From Gambelia wislizenii (Eukaryota; Chordata; Lepidosauria; Squamata; Crotaphytidae), in NCBI GenBank assembly GCA_030847615.1, contig JAUMIR010000004.1, positions 76,415,001-76,479,000 of the forward strand: a stretch of DNA of 64,000 bases, written 5' to 3'. Made by a program: the position numbers and the translations under genes. This document shows, in pieces, positions 9,492 to 21,431 of this stretch (the stretch's first letter is position 1; every line of letters begins with the position of its first letter). The notes under the pieces are model-generated. The model ran no database searches, was not told the origin of the DNA, and worked only from the letters and a program-made list of their open reading frames with translations.

Positions 9492-11497
9492 GAGAACCAG
9501 AGGCCTATAGATTTGCAAATATTCTTACCAATGCATCAGCCTATTCCATATGTGTATTTAGTACATCACCAGCAGAATTTTTTTTGCCACACATTGAAAG
9601 AATCCAGAACTCTGAAATGGAAATCTTTATCTCAAATAGATCAAGTGTTTTGTACTCATGTTTGGTCCCATACAAGGAGACAAAGTCAAACAATGTTTTC
9701 CATCGGGCCAGAAAGAATTGTTTAAAGCTTCAATCTTTGGGATAAAAAAATTGATGCAGCAAGACATACGAATTTTAGATTTCGAACCTATTTGTGTGAG
9801 GAGGAGTTGTCTACACATTTAAAATACTCCTCATTCAATCTGAATAGACTGCAATCTGGCCACACAAAATTCGCAGCCTATTTGGGATATTCAGAAAGAG
9901 AGAGGTTAAAACCACAAACCTAACAGTAAAAGGATTCATGGGATTCATTTCCCAAGTCTCTTGGGAAATGCGCATAGATGTGCATTTTTGCACTTGTGGC
10001 TGTCTGAATTTGCATTGCTTTGCATTTTCCTTCTATTGACCTTTATAGGAGCGTGTAGTTGCTCCATTCAAATAGATGTAAATGGATGCGAATAGATGAA
10101 AAAAAGGTGTAGACAAAATGGTGTCGCTGTGAATGGGTGAAAATGCACACTCCCTCACAGTATACCATTGCATCTAGACAAGCCTTGTTTGTGTGTGTTT
10201 AATCACACACCATTCCAGCGGCTGATTGTGGAGAAAGATACTCTTCAGAGTTTTGCCCAATGGAGTTTCAAAAAAGGGGATGCCTTGGGATTAAAAAAAA
10301 AAAAGAAGAATTATACCAAGAAAAGCTTTTCTGACACTTACAGCTTTCCTACTCTACTCTTTTCTACTCTGGGAAATATGCTGGACACTCTTATTGCAAA
10401 TTGGATGGGCATTCTCCTAAGCAGAAGAGGCCCAGACTCAAAGGCACGCAGAGGGCAAGTTGTATGGCGGCGTGCCGGCACTTTGAGGCCTGCCTGACAA
10501 TCTTTTCTTTGTTTGTTTTCCTTAAAACTGGGAGGTCTGAATTCCTGCTGGATACTGTATTTTTAAACTCAGGAAAAGCAAGTCAGCCACCTCTTTTCAG
10601 GCAAAGCATACAGGAGTGGCAGGTACTTCCTAGAAAACAAGGTATCTCGGGATGAGGGTTTAAAAGGCAAACAGAAGGTAAAAGGTGTGTGAGGGAGGGA
10701 ATATATATTCTGCCAAATCCTCTACTTTACTTTTCAAGCCAAGTTGGCTAGGAAAGTTAAAAAATAATCAGGAATATATCCTAGACAGAAAAGGCCCTAA
10801 ATATAAGCTACGTCTGCACCCTTACAAGTCCCTTTACTCACGAATTTAAAAAAAAGAGGGAGAACAGAAGGAAAGCAATACCATTTTTTTTTGTTTTAAA
10901 ACTTTTCTCTCATTAATTTTTTTAAAAATCCTCCAATAAAAGGAAAACATGGAAAGAAAAACAAACTATTAGAAAAGAGAGGAGGGAGGAAATGTTATTT
11001 AAAAGGTTACCAGACCACATCATTTTCCAATGATATTATATACTCCCTGCAGTATCCAAAATATATATGGGCCCTATGCCAAGAATGTAAAAAAAAAAAA
11101 GTTTAAAAAGAGGCGTGCACATACAGGGCATAGACACAACATCTGGACAGAGGCTGAACAAAACCTCCATTTATCACACTTAATCCTGCAATGAAGCAGT
11201 CAACAGTTTACTTCTGTTTTGCTAATTTAGACCCTTTCATGATTCTGAGATGGAAAAGTGCAAGTTAAAAGCTTTGAATTAAGTGTCGTTTTGTGAGTCT
11301 ACTTTTAGCTTTCTTACATCTTCTGATTTGTTTTATATGTATAAAAAAACCCTTTCCTTTCTTTCCACAGTGGGTCTCCCCCCCTTTTTTTATATATATA
11401 CAATTGAGTAGTGACTGTGGAGATGTGGCACATCCAATATCTCAAAGAGGCAGCTTATAGACAAAAAAGCATGCATAGAAATGGCGGCCAGACTTAC
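9492..11497. other. Non-coding stretch, nothing recognised
   Basis: No gene or classifiable repeat. Poly-A/T tracts near 10288-10300, 10886-10930 and 11089-11100. A run TATATATATA lies near 11391-11400. It leads directly into the candidate exon below. Confidence 0.5.
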
Positions 11498-11609
11498 CTG
11501 GGAATGCATTTGTGAACAGTCTCGGGTACAGTGTGAGGGCAGGCACCATCTTTGCCCATGGCATGTCAATATCCTTCTCTAAAGATTCTAGGTAGTTCCC
11601 ATCAGCTTC
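11498..11609 (-). CDS. Candidate internal exon of an unidentified host gene
   Basis: On the minus strand the sequence TCTCCCATCATTGCAG at about 11610-11625 is a convincing acceptor, and CCCAG followed by GTAAGT ends the exon at 11498. The 112 bp between them is open in only one frame; the other two are stopped within the first eight codons. It begins EADGNYLESLEKDID and ends LTLYPRLFTNAFP plus one leftover base, so the exon starts in phase 0 and ends in phase 1. Composition (Pro, Trp, Tyr, Leu; no simple repeats) looks like real protein and unlike the surrounding repeats. I do not recognise the family and give no symbol. If real, the rest of the window is mostly intron or flank of a minus-strand gene. 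It could still be an exonised repeat or chance match. Confidence 0.55.
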
Positions 11610-11677
11610 CTGCAATGATGGGAGACTTGGTCAATCAGAAGCCAGCCTGCCTCTCCCAGGTGGGTATCACCAATATA

Positions 11678-12253
11678 GGACTTTATCAGATGTGACAAAT
11701 ATGGCATCATAAGAATGCCTAATGATCGTGTCAGGGCACACGTACCAGACAACATCATCCTTTCAGGATCATATCTAGTTTAAAAGCTGTCCTATTTTAT
11801 TGTTGGGACAAACCGTCAATAGATCTCCCATTCCGCTTTGTTGCCAGCATTGCCAGTGTTTGAATCCTCCCACCATTGTACTCACGTGAATACAGCGTCA
11901 ATGGACAAATACTTCCGGGTGAGACTGTGACAGCCAGGAAGGGGGCACTCTTTTTATGACCCACCACCACCACCATGTACTTGGGACTTTAAATGTGTGA
12001 TTTTGTGCTTTGCTGTACTTTTTGTGTGTGTTTTTGCTTTATTTTTAACATTTTCCACACTAGTGTCTTTTCACAAGAATCATGAGATTTCAACTCCAGA
12101 AGTAAACGGAGCTCTGTTTGTGCTCCATTACAGCCAGGAAGCCTCGTTGACGCTGCTCAAGGTAAGTGTGGTGGTGGTATCTTTTGCCGGCATAAAAATA
12201 CCACAATTTATTTCAGCAAAAGAATAGTAATGTGGGGTGGTTTGATAAAGTCC
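11678..12253. mobile_element. A-family MITE, copy 2
   Basis: Ends GGACTTTATCAGATG and TTTGATAAAGTCC, in a TA-rich target (TATA on each side; the exact 3-bp duplication is blurred). Contains the internal hairpin around 11794-11827 (TTTATTGTTGGGAC.. ACCGTCAATAGATC) and the subterminal GCCGGCATAAAAATACC segment. It is 68 bp from the candidate exon, in the upstream intron by that model. Close relative of copy 12 at 60132. Confidence 0.8.
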
Positions 12254-13088
12254 TATAGTCTTCAGTCAGGTCTGCCAAGATGCATGCAGCCGTTCCTCTC
12301 CCCTGGAGTGTCTAAATTATTCCAGCTTGGAGCTTCTTCTTACCCTCCCTCTGCTCTCATATAGACTTATACTCTTTGCATTTCTTGGGGGGTCCATTTC
12401 TCTTTTATCAGTGCTGTTACTCTTTGTCACAACTGTTTGGCAGTTGTGGCATGAAGCTAGATTCACTTGTGGAGTGAGACAAGGGACCTTGTGAATGTAG
12501 GCTAAGAGGGCTACCCACCCACCCTGCCTGGCGTTAGTAAGGAGCTTCTCCACTGCTAGGTACGAGGGGAACCACACAAAGGCTTTCACGCACATGAAAT
12601 CCCATTTCTGTCATCCCAGGTTACACCGCCATCCCCCACCAGCAAGCAGGTTTGGGGGCATTGGGATTTCATCAGTCAGCTGGCTGGTCTTCCAGGATCC
12701 ATGCCACATGCTAGACCAAGCCTTTCCAGTAGTAACCAATAAAAGTTAGGGTACAAGAAGATGTTGTTGCAGATCCTTCGTTGCCAAAAATCCACCCCCC
12801 CCCCATTTCACCACTGGTATCATAAAATCTGCACACTTGTCCTGAACCCTCAGTTTTTGGATGGCCTTATATTTGCCATGAGAAATCAGGTCTGGATTTC
12901 CAGTGGCAAAGTATACCTTTACCGAGCAGAGGCTTCAATCATTTCTGGATAAAGGGGGGCTGGCCACTCTCACACATGCCTATTAATATCAATTTATCTA
13001 ACTAGAGAAGATGTGTATAATTTTGTAAAACAGTATTTTTCAAAGTGTATAATTCTGTATTTTTATATATTCCCTTGGTAGTTCCTTT
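12254..13088. other. Non-coding stretch, nothing recognised
   Basis: No exon, RNA or recognised repeat. A C-run (12796-12805) is the only low-complexity feature. Confidence 0.5.
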
Positions 13089-13589
13089 GGAGAATATTAT
13101 CAGATAGGGACAAATATAGTGTCCCTATCTCGCTATCTCCTATCCCACCCCACTCCCGTCTCATGGGCCTGCATTCACTTCCTGGAAAGGAAATCACGGC
13201 CATTCTCGCAAATAAAAAAGGTAAAAAATTGCACCAAGCACAAAAACACATTTTTTTTTAAAAAAAACCCAAGTAATCCGGGGAGGGGGAAAAAGTGTGC
13301 CACTTACCTCGATGTCCCAATCTCAACCGGACGTGTTTGGCAGGAACCTCCCAGTGAGGCTGGCATCGCACCAGCATAACGGGGCGCCTTTTTGCTCACC
13401 TGTTGTTCCATTACAGAAATGGAATGACAGGTCAATTCACAGCTTAGCTCATGAATAAAAAGGATCACCTGCAGAATGGAAGGGGTACAGGAGCATAACG
13501 ACACAGGGACAACGTCGTTTGAAAGGGAAGCCCTTTTGCGATCTCCTATCATCCATGTCGTGTGATATTTAGGTCATCTGATAATCTCC
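13089..13589. mobile_element. A-family MITE, copy 3
   Basis: Ends GGAGAATATTATCAGAT and ATCTGATAATCTCC with a TTT duplication (13086-13088, 13590-13592). It uses the GGAGATTATCAG version of the terminus also found in copies 8 and 13. Interior: CACTTACCTCGATGTCCCAA, a landmark of the family, and a weak internal hairpin near 13430-13460. Confidence 0.8.
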
Positions 13590-13630
13590 TTTGTCTTCAA
13601 AGAGTGTTCAGAAAGTTCACTTTAGGCAAA

Positions 13631-13798
13631 ATGTAGCTGTAGTGTGTGATCTATAGTTTGGTGAGGCACCAGAACTCTTTGGCAGAGAATTCTAAGTGCC
13701 CCTCCCTAAACTGCAAATCCCAGGATTCCATAGGATATTGCTGTGGGGATTAAAGTGGAATCATGGGGCTATAATTGTGTAGCATAAAAGGGTCCAAT
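13631..13798. mobile_element. D-family foldback MITE, copy 3 (degraded)
   Basis: Right half is clear: AACTGCAAATCCCAGGATTC, ATAGGATATTG, TTAAAGTGGAATCATGGGGC, ending TGTGTAGCATAAAAGGGTCC. The left half is reduced to TTTGGTGAGGCACCAGAAC and CTTTGGCAGAGAATTCTA. Confidence 0.6.
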
Positions 13799-14392
13799 GT
13801 TTCAGCAGGCTTTGACCTAATTTTTTGTGGGAAACTGCTGTTTCTGGAAAACAGTGTTCTCTCTATCTTGAGCTGATACTATATTTGTTGTTTGTGTTAT
13901 GTGCAATGCTGGCAGGATGAGACAGATTACTCAGATACTGGGTAGTATGGAGTGTGCAGTAGTGATAGCCTTTTAGCCAATCATTTCTGCTGGAGGATAG
14001 TACTATGTGGTCCAGCCTGCCCTGCACCCTGTAAAGTAGCTTAACACATTTAGGTGAAAGGAAAAATGCTTTTCCATTACCAGTGTTAAAAGTAAGATTC
14101 AACAAGTTTTAATTTGTAAGCCAGCTTGAGTTCCAGTTTGAGGTGGGGTGGGGGATGTAGAATATAAATTATTATAATTTCAAGTCCAGTTGGCTTCTGT
14201 AGGTGGAAGTGGGGGACACACACATTTTTGTCTTCAAGGAGAAAAATGCTTTGGGCCTACCCTGATTGGGTGATTTTACAGTCATTTTTATTGAATAATT
14301 CTTGCTTTTTTTAAGCCTATGATTTCAATCACCTCAGTGGAACAGTGGAATAGAAGCCTTGGAAAAAAAATAAACAAGTAAATAAATAAATA
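13799..14392. other. Non-coding stretch with a LINE-type tail
   Basis: 14112-14180 (TAAGCCAGCTTGAGTTCC then TATAAATTATTATAATT) resembles the extreme 3' end of a reptilian LINE or its partner SINE on the plus strand. Nothing coding was seen. The rest is unique. Confidence 0.35.
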
Positions 14393-14664
14393 CAGTCATA
14401 CCCCTGTCTCTGTGGAGCCAATATCTGCAGTTTCAGTGAAACCAATATCTGTGGCTTAAAAAATAGGGACACATTCCATAGAGTCATGCTGGAAAATGCC
14501 TAGAAAGGTATACTCTCTAGGCATCTTCTAGGTCCTCCAATGCAACTCCATGGCATGTTTGTACTGGAAGTCCTTTGTTTTAATAGGGTTTGTGATTATC
14601 CATGGTTTCCAATATCCACGGTGTGTCCATGAACTGAACCCCCATGGATATGGGGGTCTGACTG
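14393..14664. mobile_element. Tigger-like MITE, copy 3
   Basis: Begins CAGTCATACCCCTGTC, ends GATATGGGGGTCTGACTG, and has TA on both sides (14391-14392, 14665-14666). It contains CCAATATCTGCAG and ATTATCCATGGTTTCC. Inserted right next to an (AAAT)n tail. Confidence 0.85.
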
Positions 14665-15405
14665 TAGTATACATTAATTAGATATGTCACCTAAATCTGC
14701 CAGCAGACACTTAAGGAAATAGATTGGGTGCCTCCTTTCTCTAACCTTTATATCAGCGTTAAAACCCTAGTTGAAGAAGATGCCAGTTCCCATGAACTGC
14801 AATATAGTTGCTTGGTACCTGTGAAAAGCTAAACTTTTTTTTTTAAGCTGACCAATCACTGACTATAGTTAGCAGCCGGGTTGGAAAACTGTGGCTACAA
14901 GATGCACTAATTTGTAAGGGTGTGTAAATTTCAACACAGTGCCAAATCGTATCACCCTCTAGCATTCAAAGGTCATGAATCAAGCTTTCTCCCAAAATAA
15001 TAAGAATACAGTTAAATTTGTAAGATATTAAACTTATTTTTACATTAGGTTTTTTTTTTAATTATTATTATTATTTGGCTTTTGGGCCCCACTGCCAAGC
15101 TTTTTGTATTTTTTAAACTAAAAACCCTAGAGCAAAAGCAAATTAAAACAGAAAAGAGTAATATTTCATACCGAGTAGCTTAATCATGGAACAAGGTTCA
15201 TAGGCAAACAGATAGTGGTAAACCCCATGTTACCAATGTCAATATGGTATCTTTTATTTAGCTTTTTAAATACCTCATATTACCATCCTATGTCTGTAGA
15301 TCTTGGGGGTGGAATGTACAATCAGCAGAACAACCTTGTTAACAATAATTCAAAACAATTAGAACACACAATGTAATAGCTCAAAACTCAAGCAATGATC
15401 ACTAA
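14665..15405. other. Non-coding stretch, nothing recognised
   Basis: AT-rich DNA with (ATT)n near 15060-15075. No supported exon or repeat. Confidence 0.5.
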
Positions 15406-15974
15406 GGACTTTATCAGATGTTGCCTTTAAAATGTTCTTTTGCTAGCATTAAAAAATTGATTTTTATGCCAGCAAAAGAACACTCCCCCCTGCAGTTACC
15501 TCTAATTCTGGACAGCTCCAGCAATGAAAGAGGAAGCAAACAGAACTCCATTCACTTCATCCTTTGAAATCCCGCGAAATATCGCGAGACTTCATTGTGT
15601 GGGATTTAAAAACAACAACAATAAAAACATTTTTAAACACACAAACACACAATTAAAAACTTACAATTAACCCAGGGAGGGTCAATAAAAAGAGTGTCTT
15701 ACCTGGATGTCACGATCTCACCCAGAAGTGTTCGTGCCGGACTGGCCACTGACGGGGTAAGTACAGGGGGGGGGGAGGCACAAGGTTTCACATGCTGGCT
15801 ATGCCAGCAAAAAAACGACAAGGAGAATCAATTGATAGCTTAAGCCGTCAATTAAAAAATACAGGATTTTATGGGGACATAACTGTGAAAGGGGGACGTT
15901 GTCTGATATGCGCACCCTTTTGTGGCTATGTGGCATTGTTATGATTGCCATATTTGCTGCATCTGATGAAGTCC
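15406..15974. mobile_element. A-family MITE, copy 4 (a good type copy)
   Basis: Ends GGACTTTATCAGATG and CATCTGATGAAGTCC, with TAA duplicated at 15403-15405 and 15975-15977. It shows both family hairpins: a subterminal one at 15428-15474 (GTTCTTTTGCTAGCAT pairing with ATGCCAGCAAAAGAAC) and an interior one at 15829-15853 (AATTGATAGCTT pairing with AAGCCGTCAATT). It also has the landmark TCTTACCTGGATGTCACGAT. No ORF, so it depends on a transposase supplied elsewhere. Confidence 0.9.
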
Positions 15975-15977
15975 TAA

Positions 15978-16753
15978 ACCTCAATTGTTTGGGTGAGCAG
16001 CCAGGTTGTAACCTGGCACCAAAATGAAGCCAACATTGGTGTCAATCACACCAAAGGGGGTGCATTGTACAATCAAGGTGCTACAGCTATGACGCCCTTC
16101 TCCCATTCTCCAGTTGGTATTCTGCTTCCTATCATGAGACATGGAGCCTCCTTGCAGCAGATCAGGTAGGTATATATAGGGCCAGTAAATGTAAAGTTCT
16201 CTATTTAAAAAGATAATGTTCTAGGCATAATTACCTATTTTGCATGGCTGTTGGTACACATGCATATCTTCTTTATGTCTGTTTGCAATCTCTAAAATCA
16301 GCCAAGAGCAACTCAATTTAAAAAGTTGTAATTCCTGTTAATTATACCGTCTGTGCACCATCTTGGAACGACAGGGATATGTTCTTGGTGGCTGCTCCCC
16401 ATTTCTGGAATTTCCTTCCTTTTAAAACTTCTGTGCATGCTCTTCCAGCACTGATGTAAGACTCAAAAACATTTTAAGAATTCATTAACCAGTTACAAGA
16501 ATGTTAGTATCAGTTGAACTTGTTATATTTGGTAAATTTAATTTGACATTTTTCTTTTAATTATTTCATATTATAACATTTGCTATCTGTTCTGGGGATA
16601 GAATTGTTTAATAATGTACAACTACATAAACTGATATTAAGTAACAGTTGATCTCTGATTCATGTAGTAAATTTGATGCTCCATTAATGCCATCTTATCA
16701 GTCCAAAAAAGGCCCTGTTTAATCATTCGTCAATTTTGATTAAAATATCTCCC
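15978..16753. other. Non-coding stretch, nothing recognised
   Basis: No gene, RNA gene or recognised repeat. A short LINE-like phrase (TTGGTGGCTGCTCCCCATTT, near 16387) hints at a decayed LINE 3' UTR. Confidence 0.4.
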
Positions 16754-16951
16754 AGTGAGCCAGTTTGATGTAGTGCTTTGAGTGTTGGACCACAATTCTG
16801 GAGACCAGAATTCAAACCCATGCTCAGTCATGAAAACCCATTCGGTGACCTTGGGCAAGTCACATGTTCTCAGCCTCAGAAAACTTCATGATAGGTTTGC
16901 TTTAGGGCTGCCATCAAGTCAGCACAACTTGAAGACATGCAACAACAAAAA
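16754..16951 (+). mobile_element. Sauria-type SINE, copy 2
   Basis: GTGAGCCAGTTTGATGTAGT, box A-like GCTTTGAGTGTTGGACC, box B-like AGAATTCAAACCC. Then CTTGGGCAAGTCACATG, CTCAGCCTCAG, GATAGGTTTGCTTTAGGG and the tail ACTTGAAGACATGCAACAAC. It lacks the middle GGAAGGCAAGAGC stretch, a deletion of about 35 bp compared with copy 1. Confidence 0.85.
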
Positions 16952-17006
16952 ATCATGTGGAAGTTTCAATTGTTTAAATCAGACCTAGCCATAGCTTTAA
17001 GTAACA

Positions 17007-17313
17007 GGCTTATCGCACAAAGAAGGGAAGTGGAAATGAAGCCCGAGAGTAACATGTCCCACCTTGCCTTATCGCACAATGTCGGCATGTTTCAGCTGTT
17101 CTCCTGTTCTGATCCCATGGGAGATGGTAGTAAAGGCCAGTCTTTTTGCTAATGGACTTTTCCAGTTAGCAAAAAGACTCATGTTTACCACCATCTCCCT
17201 CAGGACCGGAATGGGAGAACAGCTAAAACACACCAACATTGTGCAATAAGGCAAGGTGGGGGGTGCTATTATCGGGGTGCACTGCTGCTTCCTCCCCTCA
17301 TGTGAGAAGCCCC
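17007..17313. mobile_element. C-family foldback MITE, copy 1
   Basis: Outer ends GGCTTATCGCAC and ATGTGAGAAGCCC. The inner arms pair closely: CTGTTCTCCTGTTCTGATCC against GGACCGGAATGGGAGAACAG, and TTTTTGCTAATGG against its complement around a centre near 17155-17170. Both strands give similar frames ending LKHADIVR or similar, a mirror artefact. Copy 2 is at 39758. Confidence 0.8.
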
Positions 17314-18119
17314 TCAAATGTACATATACAAATAAACACAACTTCAGATTTCTTTTCTAGTCCTCATTTATCAACCATACGTACTATAGATCACTTTTCT
17401 ACACAATGTCCACCATCAGCTTACTTGAAGCTGTGGAATAACAGACTATGAACTCTGCTTGATTTTACAACATACAGGGTGATGGATCACTGAACTATGT
17501 TGTAAACATGGATGGGAGGGTAGGGAGTAACTATAATGTACTTTCAAAATTTAAAAATAAATAAAAATAAAAGCTTCAGGTTTCCCTTTTTTTCACAAGG
17601 TATCACAAACATAAGCAGAGTACAACTGCAGATATTTGCAGGTTAGCTGAAGATACCACAGTTTTCAAGACATACTTTCTGTCTAGGAGATCTGGTTTGT
17701 TCTTGCCTACTTCTTTAGTACTCTCTCAAGTTAACCTGGCTGTAATTTGATGTGTTTGCGACTATAGTATCAGAAGTTCCAAGGATAACAGCTTGATACA
17801 TTAGTGCTAAATGTTCAGGATGCAGTACCTGAGTTATAACACCAGCCTAATGAATTCCTGTTTATTGTAGAATTGTATAAATGTGTAACCTGTTTTAGAA
17901 TCATTTGTATGTGAGGAACAACTTTCCCTTGTTTGTTGCTTGTGGATGCCAACAATATAGTTCTCAAAGCATAAGAATCCAGTTTTAAATCAACAGAGAT
18001 CTATAGACGAAATTAGACTTGCATTCACAGTCACTTTTTACATTCTCAGTACACAAAGATTTACTATTTGAGATGCGTTATAGGTTCTTCACCCAATGTG
18101 CAGATTAGTTAGTTAGGAA
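17314..18119. other. Non-coding stretch, nothing recognised
   Basis: AT-rich unique sequence. The stretch around 17540-17580 (AATAAATAAAAATAAAAG) looks like a decayed retroposon tail. No exon was found. Confidence 0.45.
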
Positions 18120-18752
18120 CCAGTTGTCTATATGAGGCAAAAAGAAGCAGATTTCTCTGCAGTAACGGCAACTTGCAGCTGCAATTTGTCTTAATAGTTT
18201 TTTTTTGGGGGGGGGAGCAGGATTGGCAGATGGCCGGCATGCAAAGTGAATCAACGGGCATGCCTGCAAATCAAGATGGTGGCCACAAGTGAATTACTTG
18301 CGTTTCTATTCTCACCAGTTGTCACCACCAAACAGTATTTAAAAAAAAAAAAGCATATCCAAGGTGTGAAAGTGCAAAATTTCTCCTTAACAGGAAAGGG
18401 GGAAAAACCCGTTTTATCGCATTAGCTCTCATTTGCTAAGGCAAAAAAAAAGCATGCCAGTTCTGGGTGCTTGCCTTGTAGCAAGCCTCACTCCCACACT
18501 CGTCTGGCCAATCAGCTTTCAGCTTCTGCTTCTTTGGGAAAGCAAATCAATTTGGTCACTTGTCCCAATGAGCAAGATTGTGCATTCCCCCCAGGAAAAC
18601 TCCGGGAAAGCCACAAAGGCTTTTCCTGCAGAGTATATGACATATTTAGCCCTCCTCCTTCTGAATACAGTGATACAACATGGGATGCCATTAAGACAGA
18701 CTGTATACTCTTTGCATTCCATGAGGAGCATTTTCACCATTTAGATAACTCC
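18120..18752. mobile_element. B-family MITE, copy 1
   Basis: Ends CCAGTTGTCTATATGAGGC and CACCATTTAGATAACTCC. The interior shares TCACCAGTTGTCACCACCAA, GCATATCCAAGGTGTG, CCAGTTCTGGGTGCTTGCCT and TGGGATGCCATTAAGACA with copies at 21432, 43814 and (reversed) 52677. Frames inside it recur in the other copies, so they are repeat artefacts. Confidence 0.75.
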
Positions 18753-18759
18753 TTATATA

Positions 18760-19075
18760 AATGTTTATATCCTGCCCTCTGGTCATGAGATTTTGGGACA
18801 GTGTAAAATAAATTCAACTTAACAATCACTTTTGAAAAGACAGAGTAAAATGGGTTCAAATAGTTTGAAACTATTTAAAACCATGCAAGCACAAGGGTTT
18901 GTGTAAATCCAATTAGACCCAAAAGTTTTAGTGAACAACCATGTTTTCACTTGGTATCAAAATGACAGCAACAATGATACCAATTGGCCTCCCAGACAAG
19001 GGTGTTCCATAACTTGGGTGTCACAGCAAAGAAAGACCCCACTCAGATTGGGGGGGGGAGGTGTTTCCTGCTGTA
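18760..19075 (-). repeat. LINE 3' UTR remnant
   Basis: Read on the minus strand: an end of the type found in reptilian CR1/L2-like LINEs (plus strand TTTATATCCTGCCCTCTGG), then AACCATGTTTTCACTTGG and GTGTTCCATAACTTGGGTGT. It matches the remnant at 556-1112 in wording. Confidence 0.45.
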
Positions 19076-19488
19076 TTAGCCAAAGGCACATGTGACAACT
19101 CTTTTCATGGTAGAATGCAAACTTGCTAATAGCTACTTTTGTCAGCCATGCATGTCATGAATTTCCATTGTCCCTTATTGCTATTTTGAAAACTTTGCAG
19201 CACTACACACCCTCATGTTTTTCCGTGAAGAAACTCTGTAGCCTCAGTTGAAAGGTCCTTCATGGGAAAACTTCACAGCCTCTGCTGAAAGAGCTGAGTA
19301 GTCACAGTAAGCTGTAAAGGGACACACTAGAAGAAACTACCCAAAAGGTTTGGTTGAAAGAAGCTCTTTGCATGGGGTGGGTGGGTCAAACTAGACTGTA
19401 AATTTAACAGATCTTTAGAAGAAGTGTTCCTCAAGAAGCAAAAGAGATCTGTTTCTCATAGCATATTATGTCCCTTGCCTACATATCA
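19076..19488. other. Non-coding stretch, nothing recognised
   Basis: Unique-looking sequence. Near 19225-19310 two phrases (CTCTGTAGCCTCAGTTGAAAG and CACAGCCTCTGCTGAAAG) look like a faint local duplication. Confidence 0.35.
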
Positions 19489-19580
19489 TATCATAGAATC
19501 ATAGAGTTAGAAGAGACCACAAGGGCTGTCCAGTCCAAACCCCCCCCCCGCCATCCAGTCCAACCCCTATATCTTGCATT
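19489..19580 (-). repeat. CR1 LINE 3' terminus
   Basis: Plus strand reads ATCATAGAATCATAGAGTTA, GAAGAGACCACAAGGGC, TCCAGTCCAACCCC: the reverse complement of the conserved CR1 3' end with its ATTCTATGAT repeats. Only the last 90 bp remains, the usual 5'-truncated form. Confidence 0.85.
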
Positions 19581-20562
19581 TAGCATGCTTTGTTTTGTGA
19601 TTGGCCCCTGGAAGGTAAACACAGGCATAACACTGAAAGTTTGATTGCTGAGATGCATATCTTTAAGTCCATTCCATTATGGGAGGAATAACTGGTTAAT
19701 CAGGTTAGTCACAGAAATAGCCATTTGTCTTAAAGTCTCATTTGACCCTGGATTGCAACCACCCCAAGAAACTCCCTGAGTTGGTTGATCTACAACTCAA
19801 GTAACTTTCTTGCAATGTTTAAGTAAGTTGCTTTTTTTGGTCAGTGGCCAAGCTGGCAGGAGAATTCTGGGAAGTGCCAAAAAGTAATATTTCCAAACTC
19901 TGTCCCCTTGCTATATCCTGTGCACGTTCTTAATCTTGCCCATGTGACCAGGAAAAGATTAAATGTCCAAAAGCCGTATGGGCTATAGGTTAGGTTGTGG
20001 CTATGTTATTTAAACAGTTAAGGGCAGGGAATGTTCTAGAAACTTTTCCATTACTCTGAAGTCTGTGGTACATTAGTAAATCTTCCCTGAAAATGGGGGA
20101 GATGGCATTTTCTTCTTTGCCAACAAGTTTCTTTCCTCTGCCTGCAGCTCTGAAGCCAGATGTTGAACTGTTAGACCACTGGTAAGCAATCTTCCTGAAA
20201 TCCCAAGCTCAGAAAGGTCTAGGGGCTACATCCAGCAATGAGCAGGACCTTTAAAAAGTAGAAGGGTCAAAATGTGATTTTAAATATTTTAACATATTTA
20301 GCATGCATAGATTAACATATACGTATTTATGCCTATGAGAGAATGGCACTTCTGATTAAATATGTTCTGTCCCATTTAGAGTTATGCCATATTTCAGTCT
20401 TTAAGAAGAAACAAGGTTTTCCTGCTTACAGGGCTACCCTTCTGGAATTTTCTAAGTAATCACGATCACCAACAAACATCTACTGCTTTCTATGCTTTGT
20501 ACATTTCAGGTATGTGCAGGGCACTTTGTAGTCAGTCAGTAGTAGTAAGAAAAAACCATTTA
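19581..20562. other. Non-coding stretch, nothing recognised
   Basis: No gene or recognised repeat could be supported. Confidence 0.5.
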
Positions 20563-20890
20563 GGACTTTATCAGATGAGCCCCTTAAAACGTTCTTTTGC
20601 TGGCATAAAAAAATCCATTTTTATGGATTTATGGAATGGAGCTCCGTTCACTTCCTCATTCAAAATCCCACAGATTATCGCGAGACTACTCCAAAGAACC
20701 TCAAAGAACACGCAAAAAGTTACACAAAGCAAATAAACACAGTTTAAAACTTACGAGTAACCCAGGGAGGGTCATAAAAAGTGTGTCACTTACCTGGATG
20801 TCGCGATCTCACCTGGAAGTATTCATGCCACACCAGCCATTGATGCTGCATTCATGTGAATACAATGGCATGAGGTTTCACATGCCAGCA
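20563..20890. mobile_element. A-family MITE, copy 5 (one end missing)
   Basis: Left end GGACTTTATCAGATG, then the subterminal hairpin segment CGTTCTTTTGCTGGCATAAA, the body phrases TCGCGAGACT, CACTTACCTGGATGTCGCGA and CACCTGGAAGTATTCATGCC. Similarity to copy 4 fades near 20890 and no right terminus is present, so this copy is truncated. 20900-21040 is G-rich and unclassified. Confidence 0.75.
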
Positions 20891-21040
20891 ATTAATCACA
20901 TGCCTGGATTAAAGTGGCATTCCCCAAGTCTGGTGCGGATAGGACCATACATCATGTGGCATTATCACACAAGATTTGGGGGGAAAGGCCACATGTTGTA
21001 TGGCATCATTGGTCCAGATTCGGGGGGGGGATTCTGGGTT

Positions 21041-21431
21041 TTTCAGTAGTATAGGCAAGCCCTATGTTCCCTCAGCTTGAAGGAAGTTTTGCTATAGATA
21101 TAAGACTGAAGGCCCCCACAGAATGCTGATCTGATCCTCCTGGGTCACAACTTGAGGAGCAGTGTCAACACCACAACTTCAGCTTTGAAGGACAGCAAAG
21201 ATTTCCAAAAAAGACTATTTTATTCCAGGACAGGGTAGGTCCAAGAACAGGGCCCTGTCAGTCCAAAGTCTAAGTTGGCAGGGTTCAAACAGAGAGCAAG
21301 TAAGGGCTATCCAAAGACTGGGTCAAGGCAGTCTGAATTCGAGCATAAAGGATCCACACAAGGAGCAGACAAGTCACATGAGGGCAGTCCAGAGGTGCAG
21401 TCCAAAGCAGGCCAAGTATAACAGGCCTGTT
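21041..21431. other. Unclassified, possibly decayed LTR sequence
   Basis: GACTATTTTATTCCAGGACAG, GGTCCAAGAACAGGGCC and repeated GTCCAAAG/GCAGTCC phrases look like a decayed LTR or internal LTR-element sequence, but no termini or duplication were found. Confidence 0.25.

Noticed and set aside
17064..17341. Pairs of similar frames on opposite strands
   Set aside because: Produced by the C-family foldback arms; the same holds at 39765-40001.
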